Below are positions 16,764 to 28,700 of a stretch of 64,000 nucleotides of DNA, piece by piece. The DNA lies in the NCBI GenBank assembly GCA_938003985.1, contig CALKWZ010000087.1:28673-92672 (forward strand). The letters are read 5' to 3'. The DNA is from an uncultured Verrucomicrobiota bacterium. Its GTDB lineage: Bacteria; Verrucomicrobiota; Kiritimatiellia; CAIQIC01; Lenti-01. A model generated the notes under the pieces. It ran no database searches, was not told where the DNA came from, and was given only the letters and a program-made list of their open reading frames with translations. A program made the position numbers and the translations under genes. Numbering within the stretch: position 1 is the first letter of the stretch; the number at the start of each line of letters is the position of its first letter.

Positions 16764-19700
16764 ATGAGCAGAATCGGCAGAACGGGCTTCGGGAGTCGGC
16801 GGCGCGCGTGGGGGCTGGCGTTGGCCTTGGCGGGCGGCTGGGCCGCGCCGGCCGGAGCCGCCAACTACAACGTGGCCTGGAAGGATTCCTCGACCAGCGG
16901 CTGGTGGTCGGACGGCGCCGAAAACCGCTGGTACCGGTTCGACGACGGCTGGGACGTGCGCCGGGAAGATTTGGCGACGGGCCAGTGGGATACGGGCGGC
17001 ACCAAGAACTACAACAACATTTTCTTCGGCAACGGGGTCCAGGCCAGCATGACCGTCAACGCGCTGGGCGGGACGCAGCACTACGTCGCTTCGATCTGGT
17101 TCAGCAACAGCACCTCGCGCACCTTCGCGCAGGACGGCGGGGCGTTTTTGATGCTGTCGTCCGACGGCACGCCGAAGATCGAAGCGGCCAGCGGCTCCGG
17201 CACGGGCACCTACACGTTCAACGTGCCGATCCAGCTGGCCAAGGCGGCGGAATTCAATCCGGTCGGCGGCAACCTGGTTTTCAACGCGGCGATCACCAAC
17301 GGCGGCTATTGGATCAACGTGTACGGCAACCTGCAGAAGACGCTGACGATCGGCGGCGTGCTGTCGGGCAGCGGCGGTCTGGCGAACAAACAGGACAACG
17401 TCGTCGTGCTGACGAACAACAACGCCTTCACGGGCGGCATCTGGGTCGAAAAGGGCACGGTGCAGCTGGCCAACCACACCAACGCCCTGGGCCTCGACGC
17501 CACCTTGAACGTGGGCACGAACGCGACGCTGGATTTCCAGGGTTCGGGCACGCTGTGGCCCAGCGCGATCAACCTGTACGGCACGGGCACCAACGCGACG
17601 ATGGGCGCGCTGCGCAAAACCACCGCCGGCGCGCTGACGCTGCGCCGGGCCGCGGTGGCCCTCGGCGCCTCTTCGCGGATCGTGGTGACCGGCGGCGGCT
17701 TGACGCTCTACAGCAATATCGTCGCCGGGGCCAACACCCTCTACCTGACGAACACGGTCAACGTGACCATGTCCGGCGGCGAAATGACGGGCACGGCCAC
17801 CGCGGGCGACGGCGCGCTGCGCAAGAGCGGCTCCGCGGATTTCGAACTCCGGCCGGGCGCGGGCCTGACGGGCTCGATTTTCCTCGACCAGGGCGCGATC
17901 CGCCAAAGCACCGGCAACGGCAGCGTGCTGCCCTCCGGCGGCCTGCTGGTCCTGTCGAACTCCACCACCTACCGGTCGGATTCCACGACGGCGCGGACCA
18001 ACGCCAAGGCGGTGCGGATCGACGGCGACGTCACGCTGGGCTACAGCGGCGGCGGGCGGCTCACGTTCTCCGGCGACGTCAATTTGAACGCCGGGCAGCG
18101 TTCGATTTCCGCCGCAAACGACGCCACCGTGTCCGGCGCGATCACCAACGGCGGCCTGACGAAGGCCGGTTCGGGCACCTTGGTCCTGCTGGGCGCGAAC
18201 ACCTACGCCTTGGGGACGCTGATCAGCGCGGGCGTGCTGCAGGTCGGCAGCAACGGCACCGCCGGTTCGATCTCCGGCAACGTCACCAACAACGCGGCGC
18301 TGGCGTTCTACCGGACGGACTCCCACACCTTCGGCGGCGCCATCAGCGGCACCGGCGCGCTGACGAACCTCGCCGGCACGCTGACGCTGTCGGGCACGAG
18401 CACCTACAGCGGACCGACGACCGTGGCGGGCGGCACGCTGCTGGTCAGCGGGGCCATCGGCAGCTCGGCGGTCACGGTCGGCAGCGGCGCGACGCTGGCG
18501 GGCGCGGGCACGGTCGGCTCGATCGCCGGCATGAGCGGCGGCACGGTCAGCCCGGGCAACACGGCGGGCGTGGCCGGCACGCTGACGGTCGGCGGCGCCG
18601 CGGCGCTGGGCGGGGGAACCTACACGTGCGACGTCACGGGCACCGGCAGCACGGCTTGCGACTTGATTTCCGCTTCCGGCGCCATCGGCGCCGCTTCCGC
18701 GCTGACCATCAACCTGTCGGCCTCCGCGCCGGCCGGTTTCAGCGAATGCACGTCCTATTCCTGGACGATCATGAGCGGCAGCTCCGCCAGCGCGGCGAAC
18801 ATGTCCATCGGCACCAAGTGGGCCAGCAGCGGCACGTTCGCGGTCTCGGCCAGCGGCAACACGATCGTCGTGACCCATACGCCGGGCGCGCCGGGCAAGC
18901 CGACGGTGGCGGCGTCGGACGGCACCGCGACGGCGCACGTGGCGCTGAGCTGGGACGACGTGTCGTGCGAGACGGGCTACGTGATCCGGCGCAACACGGT
19001 GGACACCTACGCCAGCGCCACGGCGATCTACACGAACGCCGCGAACGCGACGACCTACAACGACGCGGCGGCCGATCCGGGCCAGCTCTACTACTACTGG
19101 GTGACGGCCACGAACGCCGGGGGCAGCACCGCCAGCGATTCGAATCCCGGCTACCGGCGTCTGGCCGCGCCGGGCAACCTGGCGGCCACGGACGGCGCTT
19201 CGACCGCCAACGTGACGGTGACCTGGGACGCCGTGACCGGCGCCAGCACCTATCACCTCTACCGGGACACGGATTCGACGCCGGCGGGCGCAACGGCGCT
19301 GGGTCCGCAGAGCAGCGGCTATGCCGACGCGGCGGCGACGCCGGGCCAGCTCTACTATTACTGGGTGGTCGCCTCGAACTCCACCAGCAGCAGCACCGGC
19401 GACTGGAGCGTCGCCGACTCCGGCTACCGCAAGCTGACGGCGCCGGCCAACGTGGCGGCGACGGAAAACCTGTCCGACAAGGTGACCGTGACCTGGGACG
19501 ACGTGACCGGCGAAACGGGCTTCGGCATCTGGCGGCACACGGCGGACGTCTCCGGCTCGGCCGCCTGCATCGGCAGCGTCGTGGCCGACGTGCTGACCTA
19601 CGACGACACGACGGCGGCCGCGGGCCAGACCTACTACTACTGGGTGCGGGCCACGAACAGCACCAGCGCGAGCCTGAGCGATTTCAGCGCGTCGGACACG

Positions 19701-22700
19701 GGCCTGAAGACCCTCAGCGAGCCGACGACGGCGGCGTCGGCCATCGTCTTCGGCGATCTGGGCACGGTTTCCTACACGGTGAGCTGGACCCGGGGCAACG
19801 GCGATTCCGTCCTGGTGGTGGCGCGGCAAGGCGCGGCGCCCGCCGATCCGACCGACAGCGTCGTCTACGCGGCGGACGCGACCCTGGGCCTGGGCGACGT
19901 CACCGCGGCCGGCAGCTACGTGGTCTACAAGGGCACGGGCACGAACGTGACGGTGTCCGGGCTCTCCGCCGGCACGGAATACACCTTCGCGGTCTACGAG
20001 TTCAACGGCGTCGCCACGCCCAACTACCGCACGAGCGACGAGCCGACGGCGAGCCGCACCACGCTGGTGGCGGAACCGACGACGCAGGCCTCGGCCATTG
20101 CCGTCGGCACGGTCAACGAAGTCTCGCTGGCGAGCATTTCCTGGACGGACGGCAACGGCGCCAGCCGGCTGGTGGTCGTGAAAGCGGGGAGCGCGGTGGA
20201 CGCCTTCCCGGCGGACGGCGCGAGCTATACGGCCAACGCCGCGTTCGGTTCCGGTTCCCAGATCGGGACGGGCAACTACGTGGTGCACGCGGGCAGCGGA
20301 CCGCTGGCCACGCTGAGCGGCCTGACCCGCGACGTGGTCTATCATTTCCGCGCGTTCGAATTCAACGGCAGCGGCGGCTCCGAAAACTACCTGACCAACG
20401 CGGCCGCCGGCAACCCGACCAACCAAGCCACGCTGGCCGTCCCGCCGAGCTCCAATCCCACCGACTTGACCATTGCCCCCATCGGCACCAACGGATTCAC
20501 GGTCACCTGGACCAAGGGCACGACCGGCACGAACACGCTGATCGTGATCCGCGCGGGCGGCAATCCCGTCGATCCGACGGACCTGAACAGCTACGCCGCC
20601 GATCCGGTTTTCGGCAGCGGCGCGAATCTGGGTTCGGGCAGCTACGTGGTCTACGGCGGCACCGGCAGCAGCGTGGCGGTGACGAATCTGGCTCCGGGCA
20701 CCTCCTACACCGTGGAAGCCACGTCCTTCAACGGCAGCGGCGGCTCGGAAAACTACCGGGCCACGCCGACGTCCGCGACCGGGTCCACGCTGATGCCGGA
20801 ACCGACCCAGGCCAGCGCCCTCGCGTTCGGCACGCTGGGCGCCACCAGCTACGCCGTGTCGTACACGGCCGGCAGCGGCCTCAGCCGCCTCGTGGTGGCC
20901 AAGCAAGGCGGCGCGGTGGACTGGACGCCGACGGACGGCACGGCCTATGCCGGCGAAAACAACGCGTTCGGCTCGGGCACCGAGCTCTCCGCCGGCAACT
21001 TCCTCGTCCATCGCGGCACGAGCCCGTTCACGCTCTCGGGCCTGACGGCGGCGACGGACTATCATCTCCGCATCTTCGAATACCAGGGCACGAACGCGAC
21101 GCTGAACTACAACGTGTCCGCGGCGACCGGCAACCCGAGCAACCGCTATGCGCTGTCGACCGAGCCGACGGTGCACGGCACGCTCTCCGCCACGGCGCTC
21201 TCCGATACCGAAATCAAGCTGGATTGGACGGACGCGACGGGCGAAAGCGGCTACGTGATCGTCCGGCAGGCGGCGGATGCCGGCTGGACGGCGCCGGCGG
21301 ACGGCACGGCCTACACCGCCGGCAATGCGCTGGGCGCCGGCACCGTGGTCTATGCGGGCACGACGGCGGGCGCCGGCTCTTATACCAACGCTTCGCTGTC
21401 GGCCGACACGACCTACTACTACCGGATTTATCCCTACGCCTACGACGGCACGGCGGCCCATGCCACCCACAACTACTACGTGGGCGGCACGCCGGGCAGC
21501 GCCAACGCCGCGACCGGCAAATCCGAGCCGGGCACCAGCTCGTCCGTCGTCGGCTTCCTGCCGGCGAGCGGCACGACGGCGACGATTTCGTGGACGAACA
21601 CGGGCACGGCCGACGGCACGATCATCCTGGTCAAGTCCGGCTCGGCGGTCAGTTCGAATCCGAGCGACTGGACCGGCTACGCGGCCGATCTCGCGTTCGG
21701 CAGCGGCGCCGAAATCGGCACGGGCAACTTCGTCGTGGTGGCGGGCGCCGGCAAGCACGGCAGCGCCACGATCACGGGGCTCAGCGCCGGCACGACCTAC
21801 CACGTCGCGGTGTATCCATACAACGGGACCGGATCGTTCCTGAACTACCGCACGACGTCGCCGGGCACCGCCAGCGTGCTCATCCTGCCCGATCCTTCCG
21901 CAGCGACGGCCACGGCCGACGGCAAGACGCTGATCGACCTGGCCTGGACGAAGCACGCGTCCTACGACGTGATGATCGTGCACAAGTCCGGCAGCGCATC
22001 CACGGCGCCGACGCAGGGCCAGGCCTACTCCGCGGGCGACGCCTGCGGCGGCGGCACGGTGATCTACAAGGGGTCCGGCGCCGCGCTCGAGCACGTCGTG
22101 GCCTCGGGCACGACTCATCACTACGCCTTCTATTCCTACAGCGGGAACTCTTACTCCGCCGGGCTGACGGACTCCGAAGCGACCTCTTCCTTCGTCTCGG
22201 GCGAAGTCGTGGAAACCTTCTCCTATACGAACGGCACGGCGCTGACGGGGCTGGCCGGCGAAACCGGCTGGGGCGGCGGCTGGTACGGCGACGTCGGCGA
22301 ATTCACGAATTCCGCCGGCAGTTTCGCGACGCAAACGAACTATCCGGCGCCGTCCGGCAACAAGATCCGGACGACGCCGCCGAACGACACGTCGCGCGCC
22401 GCGTTCCGGCCGCTGGGGCAGGAGTACAAGAGCGGCCGCATCTACTTCGGCTACGTCCTCAACTACCAGTACGAAGGCGCGAACAAGTATGCCGGCTTGT
22501 CCCTGTTCTGGACCAACAGCTCGGAGAAGCTGTTCATCGGCGAAATCTACGGCCAGGACCAGCAGTTGGGCATCGACAACACCGGCTCGGCCTACACGCT
22601 GACCAAGGGCCCGGGCAACGACTACGTCGTCGTGGGCTACTACGATTGGGCCGCCGGCGAGGCCAAGGCCAAGGCCTACCAGATCGGCGTGCAGGCGGTG

Positions 22701-25700
22701 CCGACGGACGAGCCGTCGTCGTGGGACGTGACGGTTTCGAAGGCCAGCAACTCGGTGGGCACGGTGAACGCGATCCGCCTCGCGGCGGGCGCGGGCGCGG
22801 GCGCGGGCACGCCGGGCGACGTCTATTTCGACGAAGTGCGCATCGCCACGAACTGGGCGGGCATCGTCCTCGTGGCGCCGACGAAGCCGGCATGGCCGAC
22901 GAACCAGGCGGCGACCGCCGACGGCAGCGAAATGGCGCGGCTGGCCTGGACGAAGAACGGCGCGGGCAACGACGTGATGGTCGTGCACAAGACCGGCCCC
23001 ATCACGACGGAACCCACCGACGGCACGGGCTATTCCGCCGGCAACACTATCGACGGCGGCACGGTGATCTACAAGGGTTCCGCGACGGCGCTGGAGCACG
23101 TGGTGAACCCGGGCACCACCAATTTCTACAAGTTCTATTCGGTCAACGCCGCCAACTACTATTCGACCGGCGTGGTGGCCGCCGCGACCAACGCGGCCTA
23201 CGGCGGCTACGAGAAGGTCAATCCGTTCAGCTACACCAACGGCATCGCGCTGGGCTCCACGACGATGGGCGGCCAGGGCTTCGGCGCCAACTTCTGGTCG
23301 GTGGACAGCGGCACGTGGACGGTGCAGACCAACTATCCGGTGGCCGTCGTGGACGACGTGCCCCGGTTCATGGACATGGACGGCTATCCGGACATGCAGG
23401 GCAACCGGGTCTATGCCTCCATCACGTCCGACGGCGGCGTGGCCAAGGCCCAGCGGTCGCTGGCGAGCACGATCAGCACCGGCAAATTCTACGTGGCCTA
23501 CATGCTGGCCTACCAGTTCCGCGGCGCGAACAAGTGGGCCGGCCTGAGCCTGCTGAACGCCGGCGGCACCGAAAAGGCGTTTCTCGGCAAGGGCGCCGGC
23601 GCCAACTACAGCACGCTGGGCATCGGCGACGGCGCAACCACCTACTGGTCCGCCTACGACCTGGGCCAGTACTATTCCTCCGACACCTACGGCAACACCG
23701 GCAACGTGTACCTGGTCGTCGGCAAATACGATTTCGACACCGACGTGTTCCAGGCGAAGGCCTACCGGATCGTGGACGGCTACACGTTCCCCGAAACGGA
23801 ACCGGCCACCTGGGACGTGAGCCAGACGATGGCCGGCATCGACGCGATCGCGCGGATCCAGCTGAACGCCGGCGCCAGCGTCGGGGCGGGCTATCCCGGC
23901 AAGGTGTTCTACGACGAAATCCGCTACGGCACCGATTGGGCGCAGCTGATCGCGGTGACCTGTCCGACCTGGGCCGGCAGCAACACGCTGAATTCCGCCG
24001 CGTGGACGGCGGCGGGCGGCAGCTATCTCGGCGACACCGAAAACTTCCAGTTCCAGTCCTTCCCGGTCGGACTGGGCCAAAGCGGATCCATCGAGTTCGA
24101 TTGGGCCCAAAACGCCGCGTTCGCCTCCGCCTATCCGATGGCGTGGTGGCAGAACGCGAACAACAACAGCTATTGGACGAACCAGGTGCAGATGACCGCG
24201 GCCGGGACGTTCACCAGCCGCTTCGCGGCCGCGGGCAGCGGTTGCGGGTCGGTCTACACGAACAATCCGGCCCTGACGGTGAGCAACCTGGTGGCGCCCT
24301 CGGGCGCCACGGCGACGCGCGACGGCACGTACACCAACAGCCAGATCAACCTGGAGTGGGTCCGCGGCGTTTCGGGCACGGCGAAGGATACGCTCGTCGT
24401 GCGCCAGACGGCCGATGCCGGCTGGACGGCGCCGGTCAACGGCGCGACCTACAACCCCGGCGACTCGCTGGGCTCCGGCACGGTCGTCTACCGCGGCGCA
24501 GGCACGACGGCCAGCGATACGGGTCTCGCGCCGAGCACGACTTATTATTACCGGTTCTATTCCGAAAACTGGACCTACTATTCGGTTGCGTACGCCGCGG
24601 CCAGCGCCTCCACGGCGGCCGGCACGCAGGAAATCGCCATCGACGGCAGTTCGGCAGATTGGCGCGGCACGGCGTCGCCTGTGCTGAACAGTTCGGCGAG
24701 CTCCCTGCAGGAATATATCTGGACGGACAAGCGCGGGGAACTCCGCGTGGACCACGCCGACCACCCGAACGCCGACGTCCAGGAATTCCGCATCTATGCG
24801 GACGCGGACTGGGTTTATTTCCTGGTCAAGATGACCAACATCACCGACGTCTCGAAGCCCTTCGTGGCCATCGGCGTGGACACGCGGACGAATTCCGCCA
24901 GCACCGCCATGAACTGGCTGGGCGACGATTCCGGCACGTTCGTCGGCGACGGCTATTTCGAAGGCGGCGCGGCGCACTTCCCCGAATACCAGCTCAACGT
25001 CCACGCCGCCGGCGGCGGGGCGAAAATCGAACTGTACGCGCAGGGCGGCACCGCCTGGTATGCGCCGGCGACGGGCGGCAACACGAACGTGGCGATCAGC
25101 GCCGCCAACGACGTCGTCGAGCTGAAAGTGGCCCGCGCCGACCTCAACCTGGCCGGCACGAAGACGGCGCGCTTCACCGTGGCGGCGTTCCTCAACACCG
25201 GCGTCTGGAACAACGACGGCGACGGCACGACCCACATCGCGGACAACACGGCGGCGGCCGTGGATACCCTTTCCATTCCGCCGTGGGGCACGGCCGACAA
25301 CGCGGCGAATCTGTCCGCCTGGCTCGAGGACGTCAGCGACGCGGACGTCGATTTCTGGATGGACGTGCAGTTCGCGGCGGGAGGCTTGACCGACAACGCC
25401 AAGCCGGCGGCGCCCGTGCTGACCGCGCCGACGAACACGGCGGCGGTGACGGCCAGCCCGACCCTGGGCTGGCAGGTGCCGGCCGATGCGGACGGCAAGG
25501 TCACCGGCTACCTGCTGGAAATCAGCACGAACGAGCAGTTCAACGGCGTGGCGGGCACGGAAAACGGACCGGTGGATCTGCGGGTGAACCTGTACGCGAC
25601 GACGACCAACTACACGTTCACGACTTCGGCGACGCAGTACTGGTGGCGGGTGCGGGCGCGCGACACGGCCGGCGAGCTGTCGGCGGCGACGACGCGGTCC

Positions 25701-28700
25701 TTCCGGGTGGTGGGCAAGCTGGACACCGAAGGGCCGCAGCCGACCTTGATGTACATCGGCACGAACGTGGCGGGCTATCTGGCCGGCGACTACGACGCGT
25801 TCATCGCCCAGTACGGCCCCATCCAGAGCGTGCTGGACCGCGAAATCCGCGACACGAACAACGTCTTCGGCTTCGTGATCCGCTGGACGGACGCCAGCGG
25901 CGTCTACGCGACCAACAAGATGCGCGCCACCGACAGCCCGCCCAACGGCGCGGGCGGCTTCGCCTACAACATCGTGGATACCGACGGACGCGTTTCGCCC
26001 AACTGGGATCTGGTCGAGATCGATTCCGTCGGCGGCACCACCAACGACCTGTGGGGCGTGGACCGGCCGTTCTATGCCACGAACACGCTGGCCACCGGCA
26101 ATGCGGACGCCGCGATGACCAACTACGTGATGGCGGCCTTCAACGTCACCAACTACGATCCGACCATCGAATACTACCTGACCGTCAGCGCGGAAGACAC
26201 CTACAGCGACGGCGGCAGCTGGTGGGCCTACGGCTCGTGGCCCAGCTTCACCAATTCCGGCGCCGCGGCGCCGTACTACAGCGGCTGGTGCGAAGACGGG
26301 CCGAACACCGCGCGCAACATCACGACGAACTTCCTGATCCAGATCCACGTGACGGACGACGACATCGTGCCGCCGGCGCCCAGCCAGGCGCTGGGCTGGG
26401 GCAACGACGCCGCGCTGGTCGTGTCCAACGCGGCGGGCGCGCTGGACTACGTGAGCGGGACCGGACAGGACGTGCTCTACCAGATCACCGACGGCGCCCT
26501 GATCGGCGAACCGCTTTCGTTCAGCTTCAACGCCTACGACGCCTACTACACGGGCGTGGCCCTCGGCACCACCGAGACCTTCGTGGACGGCGGGCACGTG
26601 CTGACCAACACCGCGTTCGTGGCGGCCTATTGGCAGACCAACTGGGCGAACTACAACGCCGGCATGAGCCTGGTGGCCGACACCACGGCCGCCGGCACGA
26701 TGCTGACCTGGCACTGGCCCGCCATCACCACGCAGGACGTCACCCGGCTGTGGGGTCCCGACGGTCTCTCCGGCCCGCTGGGCGTGACCAACCTCATCCA
26801 GCTCGACCTCTTCGACGTGGACAACGACCGCGACGGCGACCAGGCCGGCGCCCGCCAGAACTTCGGCCGCATCCGCCTCGAGGACGACGATCCCGTCGAT
26901 CCGACCGTCGTGCCGGAAACCCTGTCCGTGACCGGCACCGGCCTGGCCCGGGAGTACGTGCTGACCAACCTGGTGGAATGGACCTTCCCGAGCGGCGCGG
27001 ACGACGGCACGCCTGCGCCGACGACGGTGGCCACCGACCTCCAGGCCAGCGACATCAGCCACGGTCCGGCCGGAGCCTTGTCGGGCACGACGAACGTGTT
27101 CATGCAGGCCCAGTTCTACAAGCCGGCCTCCAACCGGTGGCTGACGTTCACGCTGGAGGCGACGGGCGGCAAGACGTTCAAGGCCACCAGCATCAGCTTC
27201 GACAGCCGCGTCAGCTCCCTGAACGGTCCGGATCTCGTCGAGCTGTACGGCACGATGCCCGGCGGTTCCGAGACGCTCTGGGCCTCGAACGCCATCGATC
27301 TGTCGGATTCCGAGAATCCGATCGGCACGAACTGGAATTCCTATTCGACGTCCTTGGCGATGCCGCATGCCACGAACAGCGCCGTGACCTTCCGGTTGCA
27401 GGCCCGCGTGGCCGACACGAACCACCTGGTGGCGGACGCCAACGCCAACTGGTACGTCGACAACCTGACCGTGTCGGGCTACGTCCTCGGCCCGGCCGGC
27501 GGCGCGCAGATCACGGACCACGACCTGGCCTACGGCACGGCGACGTTCAGCCTGCAGGCGGCCGACGTCTACAGCGGCATCGACGGCACGATCGGGGCGA
27601 CGGGCCGCGCGCCGCGCGTGGATTTCTGGAACGAATCCCAGGCCGTCGTGCCCATCACCAACGCCTTCGTGACGAACGGCTGGGCGGCCACGACCAACGC
27701 GACGTTGACCTTGTCGGGCGCGGCCCCCGCGGCGGCGGACCGCAAGCAGATCTCGCTCGGCGGCAGCGCCTCGCTGACCTACTACGCGCGCTTCACGGCG
27801 ACCGACGCCGACGTGGACCGCGACGGCGACTGGCGGTCGGTGGCCTTTACGACCACGAACACGGTCTACGACGAAGACACCAGCCGGCCGGCGCGCGGCT
27901 ACCTCTTCGGCGGGCCGCTGGGCGTCACCGTGGATGGCGCGCTGACCCGGGCCGTCGGCTCCGGCAACAACCGCGAGTACCGCATCAACGACGAGCAGCT
28001 GCAGACGGCCTCGGCCACGTCCATCGCCGTGAAGGTCAATCTCTACGACTACAGCGGCTGGACGGTGCCGACCCTGGGCTTCTCCAATTCCGTCGCCGGC
28101 GCCATGTCCACCAACGGCTGGCTCACGTCCGTCCACACGGACGACGTCAACACGACCAACCTGCCGGACGCGGCGATGGAATGGCGCCTGTCCCAGGCGC
28201 AGGCCAACACGCTCTTCGGGTCCTACGAAAGCGTCACCAACGAATTCCGCGTCGTGTCCGTCTGGGACAAGGACGACGACCGGCTGGATGCCGGGGACAG
28301 CAACGTCGACAACCTCGAACTCAGCGGCGCCCGCCTCGGCTACGTGACGTTCCTGGACAACGACGTGGGCCAGGCGAACGTGCAGAGCAACTGGAGCGCC
28401 TCGCGCGGCGAATGGCGCGTGCCGCAGGTCTTCCTGGGCCTGCCGGGCGACGCGGCCCGCAGCAACCTCTACCTGAGCGGCCTGCCGGCGGACACGAACA
28501 GCAGCACCGTGCTGTCCGACCTGACCAACCGCGTCTACGACAGCCAGCTGGCCAAGGTTTCGGCGGCGGCGCCGCTGAGCGTGGTGCTGCCGGCCTTCGA
28601 TACGGGCGGCGGCGGCGGCGGCCGCACCATCAAGGGCGTGCAGCGCGGCACGGCCCTGACGCAGGTATCCGTCAACGGCGGCTACCATATCACCAACTCG

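Noticed and set aside
19720..22200. CRISPR-like or simple DNA tandem repeat
   Set aside because: The 360-base periodicity is at protein level with diverged DNA; there are no short identical repeats with unique spacers.
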